Part shown: piece by piece, positions 16,258 to 22,939 of the stretch
Numbering within the stretch: position 1 is the first letter of the stretch
How the letters are laid out: every line of letters starts with the position of its first letter
NCBI RefSeq assembly: GCF_010548275.1
Contig: NZ_JAAGLT010000016.1
Coordinates: 62,001 to 126,000, forward strand
Direction of reading: 5' to 3'
Source: Streptomyces sp. SID12488
Lineage (GTDB): Bacteria > Actinomycetota > Actinomycetes > Streptomycetales > Streptomycetaceae
DNA: 64,000 bases
Made by a program: the position numbers and the translations under genes
The notes under the pieces: generated by a model
Database searches by the model: none
Told to the model about the DNA's origin: nothing
What the model saw: only the letters and a program-made list of their open reading frames with translations

Positions 16258-17487
16258 TCAGACCTCCAGGAGGGTGTCGAAGGCGGGCGGCAGGCGTTTC
16301 CAGGCGGTGCGCCCGCCGGCGTACTCGGCGTCGGTGAGCAGGCAGGACTCCAGGAGCTGTTCGAGTCCGTCGCGGTCGAGCCCGGGGGACGTGAACACCA
16401 GGTGCTGGCAGCAGTCCCCGTGTTCGGGGTGCCAGTCGAGGGCGGCGGCGGCCCGGCGCACGGGCTCGACCATGTCCCAGGCGGCGTCCGGGAGGGATGC
16501 GAGCCAGGGGCCCGCGCTCTCCACGCACAGCGCGCCGCCCGCCGCGTCCCAGTGGAGCAGCGTGTCGGGGTGGTCGGCGAGCCAGAACCGGCCCCGGCTG
16601 CGCGCGGCGGCGCAGGTCAGGTCCTCCAGCGCCGCGTACAGCCGCTCCGGGTGGAAGGGGCGGCGCCGGTGCCACACGAGGGTGGCCACGCCGTGCGCGT
16701 CGGCCTCCGCCGGCAGCAGCGCGCACGCCGGGTGCTGAGCGGCGGCGGCGGCCTCGACGTCGAATCCGGCGAGGGCGGCGGAGGCGAGGGCCGACAGCGG
16801 GACCGCCTGCCTTTCAGGCACGTCGGCCGCGTCGGCCGGGCCCGCCAAGTCCCCTGGGTGGCCGCCCGTGACGGGGACTTGGCGGGCTGTCGGGTGGAGC
16901 TGCGCGAGCAGCTCGCGGTCCTCGTCGTCGGCGTCCGGGGAGTCGACGAGGGCGAGGACGGTGGCGTACTCCAGCTGGCGGGCGAAGGTGTCCGCGACCG
17001 TGCGCTGGTCGGTGGCCGCGGCGGCGAGGCCGCGTTCGGCCAGGTCGTCGCCGTTGCCGAGGTACGGCAGCAGCAGCGCCGGGTCGACGGCGGTGATGAC
17101 GCCGGTGACCGTGAGGCCGCCGGCCGTCACCACCTCGGCCATCGCCTTGGGCTCGACGGAGTCCCACAGTTCGACGATCGCCAGCCGGGTCCGCCCGGCG
17201 TCCGCGAGCCGCCGCAGCTCCGGGACGAGGTCGTCGCGCAGGGCACAGCACGCACAGTCGTTGACCAGGGGCGCCTCGCCCGCGGAGAGGATGCCGGTGG
17301 TGTCGCTGACGGTCCGTACGACCGTGCCGGCCACGGCCGTCGCGAGGTCGTGGTGGAGTACGACGCTGCCGGGCACGTCGGCGAGCAGCCGCGCGACGGC
17401 GGCCTTGCGGGCGTCGGCGTGCAGTCCGCCGACGATCGCCACGGAGAGTTCGTGAGCCCCGGAGGGCCCGTGCTCATGCACCTGCAC
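16258..17487 (-). CDS. CobW/COG0523-like protein with degenerate GTPase motifs
   Basis: This 409-residue member of the COG0523 family (metal-chaperone GTPases) keeps the CxCC metal motif (NDCACCALRDDLVPEL) and the C-terminal CobW domain (RPFHPERLYAAL; WASLP-like end). The P-loop GxxGxGKT is replaced by GGLHADARKAAV, and no NKxD base-recognition motif is evident, so GTP use is doubtful. Its place between rpsR2 and rpmE2 in the C-minus ribosomal protein operon indicates a role in zinc starvation, perhaps moving zinc released from, or spared by, the ribosome. That role is inference from context. Confidence 0.83.
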   Translation of the reverse strand: MQVHEHGPSGAHELSVAIVGGLHADARKAAVARLLADVPGSVVLHHDLATAVAGTVVRTVSDTTGILSAGEAPLVNDCACCALRDDLVPELRRLADAGRTRLAIVELWDSVEPKAMAEVVTAGGLTVTGVITAVDPALLLPYLGNGDDLAERGLAAAATDQRTVADTFARQLEYATVLALVDSPDADDEDRELLAQLHPTARQVPVTGGHPGDLAGPADAADVPERQAVPLSALASAALAGFDVEAAAAAQHPACALLPAEADAHGVATLVWHRRRPFHPERLYAALEDLTCAAARSRGRFWLADHPDTLLHWDAAGGALCVESAGPWLASLPDAAWDMVEPVRRAAAALDWHPEHGDCCQHLVFTSPGLDRDGLEQLLESCLLTDAEYAGGRTAWKRLPPAFDTLLEV

Positions 17488-17507
17488 GTGTGTTTCCTCA
17501 GTCCCTG

Positions 17508-17756
17508 CTAGTCGTTCTTGCCGTACCGGCGCTCGAAGCGCTCCACGCGGCCGGCCGTGTCCAGGACGCGGGCCGTGCCGGTGTAGAAGGGGTGGCTGAT
17601 GTTCGAGATCTCGACGTCGACGACGGGGTAGGTGTTGCCGTCCTCCCAGTCGACCGTCTTCTCGCTGGTCATCGTGGACTGGGTGAGGAAGGCGTGGTTC
17701 GCGGCCCGGTCCCGGAAGACGACGGGCCCGTACGCCGGGTGGATTCCCTTACGCAT
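17508..17756 (-). CDS. rpmE2: 50S ribosomal protein L31 type B (zinc-independent)
   Basis: This 82-residue type B L31 (MRKGIHPAYGPVVFRD, FYTGTARVLDTAGRVERF) has no cysteines, unlike zinc-binding L31 with its CxxC pair. Under zinc limitation it displaces the zinc form and frees zinc. It is cotranscribed with rpmG upstream and the cobW-like gene downstream. Confidence 0.96.
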   Translation of the reverse strand: MRKGIHPAYGPVVFRDRAANHAFLTQSTMTSEKTVDWEDGNTYPVVDVEISNISHPFYTGTARVLDTAGRVERFERRYGKND

Positions 17757-17765
17757 GGCGGCTGA

Positions 17766-17930
17766 TCAGCGCTCCTCTCGGAAGTCGACGTGACGGCCGG
17801 CGACCGGGTCGTACTTGCGCAGGGTCATACGGTCCGGGTCGTTGCGGCGGTTCTTGCGGGTGACATAGGTGAAGCCGGTCCCGGCCGTGGACCGGAGCTT
17901 GATGACCGGCCGGAGTTCGTTGCGAGCCAT
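17766..17930 (-). CDS. rpmG: 50S ribosomal protein L33, zinc-independent
   Basis: This 54-residue protein reads MARNELRPVIKLRSTAGTG, then YVTRKNRRNDPDRM and LRKYDPVAGRHV, ending FREER. It has no cysteine, so it is the C-minus form. It is first gene of the minus-strand operon, nine bases before rpmE2 and facing rpmB2 across a 61-bp divergent promoter region that holds the Zur box. Confidence 0.95.
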   Translation of the reverse strand: MARNELRPVIKLRSTAGTGFTYVTRKNRRNDPDRMTLRKYDPVAGRHVDFREER

Positions 17931-17943
17931 GCTGGTACCTTAC

Positions 17944-17958
17944 TGAAAACGACTTCCA
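17944..17958. promoter_or_regulatory. Probable Zur box
   Basis: TGAAAACGACTTCCA resembles the actinobacterial Zur consensus TGAAAATnATTTTCA (7-1-7 palindrome), with several changes in the right half. It lies midway between the divergent rpmG and rpmB2 starts, where Zur is known to repress the C-minus ribosomal protein genes in Streptomyces. Confidence 0.65.
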
Positions 17959-17991
17959 TTTGCATAACCTGATCGAGAGAGGTGCGTCACC

Positions 17992-18228
17992 TTGTCCGCC
18001 CACTGCATGCTGTCCGGCGCCAAGCCGGGCTTCGGCAACAACATCAGCCACTCCCACCGCCGTACGTCACGTCGCTTCAACCCCAACATCCAGTCCAAGC
18101 GCTACTGGCTGCCGAGTGAGGGCAGGCATGTCCGGCTGCGGCTGAGCACCAAGGGGATCAGGACCGTCGACACGATCGGCGTCGAGGCGGCGGTGGCCCG
18201 GATCCGGGCCCGCGGCGTCAAGGTCTGA
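17992..18228 (+). CDS. rpmB2: 50S ribosomal protein L28, alternative form
   Basis: This 78-residue L28 starts at TTG 17992, giving the usual SAHC N-terminus after a GAGAGAGGTG ribosome binding site. It contains RFNPNIQSKRYWLPSEGR and TVDTIGVEAAVARIRARG. Only one cysteine remains, so the zinc site of C-plus L28 is absent. It is followed by rpsN2 with a 46-bp gap. Confidence 0.94.
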   Translation: MSAHCMLSGAKPGFGNNISHSHRRTSRRFNPNIQSKRYWLPSEGRHVRLRLSTKGIRTVDTIGVEAAVARIRARGVKV

Positions 18229-18274
18229 CAGGCCGGAAGAGACAGCGGCAGCAAGGGACAGAGGTAGTAGCGAC

Positions 18275-18580
18275 ATGGCGAAGAAGAGCAAGATCGCGAA
18301 GAACGGGAAGCGGCAGGAGATCGTCGCCCGGTACGCCCGGCGGCGGGCCGAGCTGAAGGAGATCGTCCGGCTGCCGTCCTCGACGGACGCGGAACGGGCG
18401 GCGGCGCGGCGGGAGCTGGAACGGCAGCCGCGTGACGCGAGCGCCACGCGCGTGCGCAACCGGGACCAGGTCGACGGGCGGCCCCGCGGGTACTTCCGGG
18501 CGTTCGGCCTGTCCCGGGTCGGCCTGCGGGAGCAGGCGCACGCGGGATTCCTTCCGGGAGTACGTAAGTCCTCCTGGTAG
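18275..18580 (+). CDS. rpsN2: 30S ribosomal protein S14, long zinc-independent form
   Basis: This 101-residue S14 (MAKKSKIAKNGKRQEIVARYA, RDQVDGRPRGYFRAFGLSR) has no CxxC motifs, the long C-minus form used in zinc limitation. GAGGTAGTAGCGAC upstream of ATG supplies the ribosome binding site. It forms an operon with rpmB2 and completes the set S18/L31/L33/L28/S14. Confidence 0.95.
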   Translation: MAKKSKIAKNGKRQEIVARYARRRAELKEIVRLPSSTDAERAAARRELERQPRDASATRVRNRDQVDGRPRGYFRAFGLSRVGLREQAHAGFLPGVRKSSW

Positions 18581-18645
18581 CTTGCAGCGGTCGTGTCGTG
18601 CGGTCGTACGACTATCGCTTGCGACTACTGGTTGGGAGCTTCCCG

Positions 18646-19191
18646 GTGACTTCGGTGACGTACGCGCGCGTGCTGGCGCGCAGGGCTGGTGTGGCCTCGG
18701 CGGCCGGGGTGGCCGCCGTCCTTCTGCTTGCCGGGTGCAGTGGTGACGGGGGGTCGTCCGACGGCGGGTCGGCGAGTGGCGGTACGGACTCGTCGGCCTC
18801 GTCGGACCCGTCCTCCTCGCCGTCGCCCTCCGAGTCGGGCGGCAGCGAGGGCAGCAGCGGTTCGACCACCACGGACAGTGCGCTGGTGGGCAGTTGGCTG
18901 ACCACCAGCAAGGGCAGTGCCGTGGCACTGGTGGTCAACGGGGTGAAGGCCGGGCTGTTCGCCACCACGGGGACCGTGTGCAGCGGTACGGCGGGCAAGG
19001 AGGCGGGGATGCAGATGGTCCGCCTGGCGTGCTCGGACGGGAACAAGGACCGGGCCGTGGGGATGGTCGACTCCGTCGACAAGACGTCGATGAAGATCAC
19101 CTGGTCGAGCGGCCTCGGCACGGAGACGTACACGAAGGCGGAGGGCGGGCAGCTTCCTTCGGGGCTGCCCACGGCGGGGCTGGGGTCCTGA
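18646..19191 (+). CDS. Small secreted lipoprotein, unknown function
   Basis: This protein of about 181 residues starts at GTG 18646 with GGGAG seven bases upstream. A signal peptide ends in the lipobox LLLAGC (SAAGVAAVLLLAGCSG), so the mature protein begins at Cys and is lipid-anchored outside the membrane. A Ser/Gly/Asp linker of about 50 residues follows, then a compact domain of about 90 residues (GSWLTTSKGSAVALVVNG ... TWSSGLGTETYTKAEGG). Similar small lipoproteins follow rpsN2 in other streptomycetes; no function is known to me. Confidence 0.8.
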   Translation: MTSVTYARVLARRAGVASAAGVAAVLLLAGCSGDGGSSDGGSASGGTDSSASSDPSSSPSPSESGGSEGSSGSTTTDSALVGSWLTTSKGSAVALVVNGVKAGLFATTGTVCSGTAGKEAGMQMVRLACSDGNKDRAVGMVDSVDKTSMKITWSSGLGTETYTKAEGGQLPSGLPTAGLGS

Positions 19192-19241
19192 GCCGGGTCG
19201 CGGCGAGACGCTGCGCCGCACGCGTTCGTACGGGACACCGC

Positions 19242-19267
19242 TAGTGCTGTGGCCGGATATGTTCACC
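19242..19267. repeat. Solo IS630-type terminal sequence (remnant)
   Basis: TAGTGCTGTGGCCGGATATG then TTCACC matches the right-end sequence of the complete element at 20898 (TAGTGCTCTGACCGCATAGG then TTCGCC, read on the minus strand) at about 21 of 26 positions. It is preceded by C, so the CTAG target is also present. No transposase gene is attached; this is a remnant of a related insertion. Confidence 0.55.
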
Positions 19268-19346
19268 GGGTCGGGAGTGGCGGGGTACCGGACAAGCGGT
19301 TCGAGGGATCGGGCAGCGTGTGCACTGTGCGTGAGAGCATCGCGCC

Positions 19347-19664
19347 GTGACCATCAACCTCCATGACTTCGACGGCGAGCACTCGCTGACGCTGGATGCC
19401 GGTGGCCTGGCCGCCGATGACGCAGTAGTTGCCGCCGGGCACGAGCCGAACGGGTACTTCTGGGAGGGTCTCGTGCGGTTTGCCTGGCCGGATATTGCCG
19501 AGCGCCTTGATTTCGACAGCGAGGCCGGCATGTTCTGTGCGGTCGGGAGTTCGAGCGACCTTGCGCGACTCCAAACGGCTGTTGAGTCCGTCATCACAAA
19601 CCCTGAGGTAGTCCGCGACATCATTGCCCGTGCGGAGACTGCGGGCTTCGAATTCGACGACTAA
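19347..19664 (+). CDS. Imm51-like immunity protein, orphan
   Basis: This 105-residue acidic protein (GTG start) resembles Imm51-type immunity proteins of polymorphic toxin systems by its central FDSEAGMFCAVGS pattern followed by a helical C-terminus (LARLQTAVESVITNPEVVRDII). Such proteins neutralise a cognate secreted toxin. No toxin gene is adjacent, so it is an orphan, perhaps protective against neighbours. Its stop codon TAA is formed with the TA target duplication of the IS630 element; before insertion it would have been TAG with the same protein length. Family assignment is from pattern only. Confidence 0.6.
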   Translation: MTINLHDFDGEHSLTLDAGGLAADDAVVAAGHEPNGYFWEGLVRFAWPDIAERLDFDSEAGMFCAVGSSSDLARLQTAVESVITNPEVVRDIIARAETAGFEFDD

Positions 19665-20898
19665 TGCTGTGACCGCATGGATTCGCAGGGTTGTTCAGGC
19701 CGCGGTGGCGAGGGGGCGTCCGCCCCAGCGGATGCCTTTCTCGCTGCGGATGCGGGCGCGTTCTTTGCGTTCGGCGGCCAGGACGTCTCGGTGGCGGGCG
19801 TTGGCGTTGCGCCAGCGCAGGTAGGCGTGCAGGGCCCTGGTCTGCACGGGGTGGTTGGGGTGATGGGAGTTGGCGATGGTGAACTGCCTCAGCGGCCCGA
19901 AGTGCGCCTCGATCGGGTTCGCCCACGAGGCGTAGGTCGGGGTGAAGCACAGCTCGACCTTGTGTTTCTTCGCCCAGCGGCGGATGTCGGCGCCTTTGTG
20001 GGCGGACAGGTTGTCCATGATGACGTAGATGGGGGCGCCGTCGGGCCGGGCGGCGCGGATCGACTTCAGCGCGGCCAGCGTGTTCGCGGCGCCCTTCTTG
20101 CGGTGGTTGACGCCCCACAGGCGGTCGTCGCCGACCGAGTAGCAGCCGTGGAAGTAGCGCACTCCGTGAGTGCGGTGGTAGGTGGCCGGCACCCGGTCGG
20201 GGTGCTTTCGTCGGGCCCAGCCCGAGCCTGCGGTGGGCCGGATTCCGAGCGGGCCGAACTCATCGAAGGCGAACACCCGGTCCGGGAAGCGGTGAAGGAC
20301 CTCCTCGATCCGGTCCAGCTTCGTCTCGCGGTCGGGGTCGGGGGATTCCTTCCATGTCTTGGTGCGCTGGAAGGTGACGCCGCGGCGGGCGAGCAGGCCA
20401 CGTAACGCTTCGCGGCCGATGCGGATGATCCGGCCGTGGACTTTGCGCAGATAGGCGACGAGTTTGCGTAGCGACCAGCGGGTGAAGGGCTGGCCGAGTT
20501 TGGCGGGGCGGGTGGTGGCCGTCTGGATGACGAAGTCCTCGTCCTCAAAGCTGAGTTGGCGGGGACGGCCTCCCGCCCACCGAGGGTCCAGACATGCCAG
20601 GCCGATCTCGTTGAACCGGTGGATCACATCGCGGACGGTGTCCTCGTCGGCCTGCACCAGCTGGGCGATCACTGGCACCCGGTTCCCGCCGGCCGAGGCC
20701 AGCAGCATCATCGCGCGCCGGTAACGCACCGAACTGGTGCTGCCCCGACGCACGATCTGCTGCAGCTTCTGCCCCTCCTGGTCGGTCAGTCTGCGCACGC
20801 GGACAGGCTCGGCCACCGCACCTCCAGCAGTCGGATCGCGTCACCCCACATCCAACCGCCACAAGCACCGACCCGGCGAACCTATGCGGTCAGAGCAC
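19664..20898 (-). mobile_element. IS630-family insertion sequence, complete (about 1235 bp)
   Basis: The element is flanked by TA on both sides (19662-19663 and 20899-20900) within a C-TA/TA-G context, the CTAG target known for IS630. The ends are imperfect inverted repeats: the left end reads ATGCTGTGACCGCATGGATT then CGC, and the right end, on the other strand, reads GTGCTCTGACCGCATAGGTT then CGC (about 19 of 23 match). One intact transposase ORF fills the inside, so the element may be active. Confidence 0.85.
19695..20816 (-). CDS. IS630 family transposase
   Basis: This 373-residue DDE transposase has an N-terminal helix-turn-helix region (QLVQADEDTVRDVIHRFNEIG, then WAGGRPRQLS), a winged-helix Pro/Arg segment, and the catalytic triad: Asp in FAFDEFGPLG, Asp in YVIMDNLSAHKG, Glu in WANPIEAHFGPL. 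The protein looks full length with no frameshift. It catalyses cut-and-paste movement into CTAG targets. Confidence 0.93.
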   Translation of the reverse strand: MAEPVRVRRLTDQEGQKLQQIVRRGSTSSVRYRRAMMLLASAGGNRVPVIAQLVQADEDTVRDVIHRFNEIGLACLDPRWAGGRPRQLSFEDEDFVIQTATTRPAKLGQPFTRWSLRKLVAYLRKVHGRIIRIGREALRGLLARRGVTFQRTKTWKESPDPDRETKLDRIEEVLHRFPDRVFAFDEFGPLGIRPTAGSGWARRKHPDRVPATYHRTHGVRYFHGCYSVGDDRLWGVNHRKKGAANTLAALKSIRAARPDGAPIYVIMDNLSAHKGADIRRWAKKHKVELCFTPTYASWANPIEAHFGPLRQFTIANSHHPNHPVQTRALHAYLRWRNANARHRDVLAAERKERARIRSEKGIRWGGRPLATAA

Positions 20899-22076
20899 TA
20901 GGCGTTCGGCAGGCGCGGGCGGGCGTGCAGTGCCGCCCGGTCCGCCGCCGCCGCGCCCTCCGTCCAGCCCGCCTCGTCGGTCACGCCTCGTAGGCGGGTT
21001 GTCGTGGTCGTGGGGAACATCTGGTCCAGGTGGGCGGTGACCGCCAGGTCCCGGGTGGCCAGGACCGGGAGGAGGGCGGCGGCGGTCTGCGTCGCCGCCG
21101 CGTCCGCCGTCTGGGCTTCCGCCGCTGCCGCCAGGCGGGTGCCCGTTTTGTGGGCGTAGGCCGCCAGGAAGGACTGACGGAAGGTCTTCGTTCGCTTGCG
21201 GCCCGCAGCCCGCTGCGCGGCCTCCGCCTTGGTCATCGCCGTCGTGGCCTGCACCAGCAGGGACGTGTAGAGGAGTTCCACCGCCTCCAGGTCGGGTTCG
21301 AAGCCCACCACCGTGGAGAAGCCCAGGGCCTCGTTCCACACCGCTCGGCAGCGGTTCGCGTCGGCCACGGCGTGCAGGAGGACCGCCTTGGCCTCCTCGT
21401 ACGGGGCGTCCACACCCAGGCGCCGCGCGCGCGGGGCGTCGCCCGCCGGGGCGCCGACCGCGAGCAGGGCCTCGTCGATGCTGTGCCGGGCCATCAGCTC
21501 CTGGGCCTTCGCGCTCAGCGCCTCGGCCTCCTCGGGGAACCCGGTCGCCTCCGCCTTCGCCAGCAGCGCGCGAATACGGGGCAGCATGCGGGACTCCGGG
21601 TGTTCCCGGCGGGCACTCTCCCCCGGCCTCGTCCGCTGCTCGTCCAGGGGCTCCAGTGTCGGCAGGGTCAGCAGCAGGCGGTACAGCTCCAGAACCGTCG
21701 TCGCGTGCGTGAAGCGGTCCGTGCGAGGTGGGGCGGGGGTCGCGGCGAGGTCGGTCAGCTGTTCCGTCCAGCGGCGGTCACGGGCCCGGTCGTTCGGCGC
21801 CTGGGCCGTGATCAGGGCCGACACCAGGCGGACGTGCACGTCGTCCAGGTCGCGCCGGACGAGGCGTACGACGTCGGCCGGCTGCCAGCCCCGCCGCCAT
21901 GCGGATGCCACGAACTCCTCACCGCGCCGGGCGAGTTCCGCGTCCGCGGCCGGGTCGGCGGCGAGCAGGGACGCGCCCGTGTCGAGGGAGGTGTCCGTGT
22001 CGGCGTACAGGGCGGCCTGGAAGGCGCGTTCGACCGCGCTGGGCGGGTCGGGCGGGAGGGGCGTGCTGCTGGTCAC
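20898..22076 (-). CDS. DUF2786 domain protein
   Basis: The 392-residue protein contains the DUF2786 motif RIRALLAKAEATGFPEEAEALSAKAQELMARHSID near residues 180-215 and a C-terminal DUF7168-like part with GRKRTKTFRQSFLAAYAHK. The first 170 residues are helical (Ala/Arg rich). The function of the family is unknown. Its TAG stop is contributed by the TA duplication at the IS630 right end and is the same stop it would have had before insertion. It is divergent from the Clp-N gene. Confidence 0.82.
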   Translation of the reverse strand: MTSSTPLPPDPPSAVERAFQAALYADTDTSLDTGASLLAADPAADAELARRGEEFVASAWRRGWQPADVVRLVRRDLDDVHVRLVSALITAQAPNDRARDRRWTEQLTDLAATPAPPRTDRFTHATTVLELYRLLLTLPTLEPLDEQRTRPGESARREHPESRMLPRIRALLAKAEATGFPEEAEALSAKAQELMARHSIDEALLAVGAPAGDAPRARRLGVDAPYEEAKAVLLHAVADANRCRAVWNEALGFSTVVGFEPDLEAVELLYTSLLVQATTAMTKAEAAQRAAGRKRTKTFRQSFLAAYAHKTGTRLAAAAEAQTADAAATQTAAALLPVLATRDLAVTAHLDQMFPTTTTTRLRGVTDEAGWTEGAAAADRAALHARPRLPNA

Positions 22077-22107
22077 CCGTCGATCGTTTCATGCCGTCGC
22101 CATGCAC

Positions 22108-22126
22108 TGTCAACTTCGGGTTGACA
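22108..22126. promoter_or_regulatory. Palindromic operator-like site 1
   Basis: TGTCAAC TTCGG GTTGACA, perfect seven-base arms, lies between the divergent DUF2786 and Clp-N genes. It is followed by a second related palindrome at 22140-22152. A regulator that recognises GTTGACA half-sites is likely, possibly the helix-turn-helix protein encoded next. Confidence 0.55.
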
Positions 22127-22139
22127 GTCATCCGACTGA

Positions 22140-22152
22140 CAACCTAAGGTTG
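22140..22152. promoter_or_regulatory. Palindromic operator-like site 2
   Basis: CAACCT A AGGTTG is a perfect 13-bp palindrome placed immediately before the Clp-N start codon (22157), with AGGTTGACA repeating the half-site of the 22108 palindrome. Binding here would block translation initiation or transcription start of the gene, so autoregulation is plausible. Confidence 0.5.
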
Positions 22153-22156
22153 ACAC

Positions 22157-22891
22157 ATGACAGCCAACCAGCCCGTCCGGGCCTCCGTACGTCTCGACGA
22201 CCTCATCGAGGCCATCAAGAAAGTGCACACCGACGCCCTCGAGCAGCTCCAGGACGCGGTGATCGCCGCCGATCATCTCGGCGAGGTGGCGGATCATCTG
22301 ATCGGCCACTTCGTGGACCAGGCGCGGCGTTCCGGCGCCTCCTGGACCGACATCGGCAGGAGCATGGGCGTCACCCGGCAGGCCGCGCAGAAGCGGTTCG
22401 TGCCCAAGGCCGAGTCGGACCTCGACCCGAGCCAGGGCTTCAGCCGCTTCACGCCACGGGCCAGGAACGTGGTGGTCCTCTCCCAGGAAGGGGCCAGGGC
22501 CGCCGACAACGACCAGATCCGCATCGAGCACCTGGTCCTCGGCCTCCTCGCCGACCCGGAGAGCCTCGGGGCGAAGGCGATCACCGCGCAGGGCGTCTCC
22601 CTGGACAGCGTGCGCGAGGCCGCGACCGCCGGCCTCCCGCCGAGCGCCGAGAGCATCCCCGCCCTCATCCCCTTCGACGCCGACACCAAGAAGTCCCTCG
22701 AACTCACCTTCCGCGAGGCTCTGCGTCTGGGCCACAACTACGTCGGCACCGAGCACATCCTGCTCGCCCTGCTGGAGTTCGAGAACGGCGAGGGGCTCCT
22801 GTCGGGCCTCGGCCTCACCAAGCCGGCGACGGAGGAGTACGTCACCGCGGCCCTCGCCAAGATCAAGGTGGAGTTCGACCAGCAAGGCTGA
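22157..22891 (+). CDS. Helix-turn-helix/Clp N-terminal domain protein
   Basis: In this 244-residue protein residues 60-80 look like a helix-turn-helix (SGASWTDIGRSMGVTRQAAQKRF), and residues 95-244 carry two Clp R (Clp_N) repeats: FTPRARNVVVLSQEGARA...IRIEHLVLGLL and LELTFREALRLGHNYVGTEHILLALL. No AAA ATPase module is present. The Clp_N repeat binds adaptors or substrates in ClpC; fused to a DNA-binding element it may sense proteolytic load and regulate transcription, which is inference. Two palindromes lie directly upstream. Confidence 0.8.
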   Translation: MTANQPVRASVRLDDLIEAIKKVHTDALEQLQDAVIAADHLGEVADHLIGHFVDQARRSGASWTDIGRSMGVTRQAAQKRFVPKAESDLDPSQGFSRFTPRARNVVVLSQEGARAADNDQIRIEHLVLGLLADPESLGAKAITAQGVSLDSVREAATAGLPPSAESIPALIPFDADTKKSLELTFREALRLGHNYVGTEHILLALLEFENGEGLLSGLGLTKPATEEYVTAALAKIKVEFDQQG

Positions 22892-22939
22892 ATGCGCTGG
22901 TCGGGGGCATTGTCAGACCCTCCTGCCACACTCGGGGAC

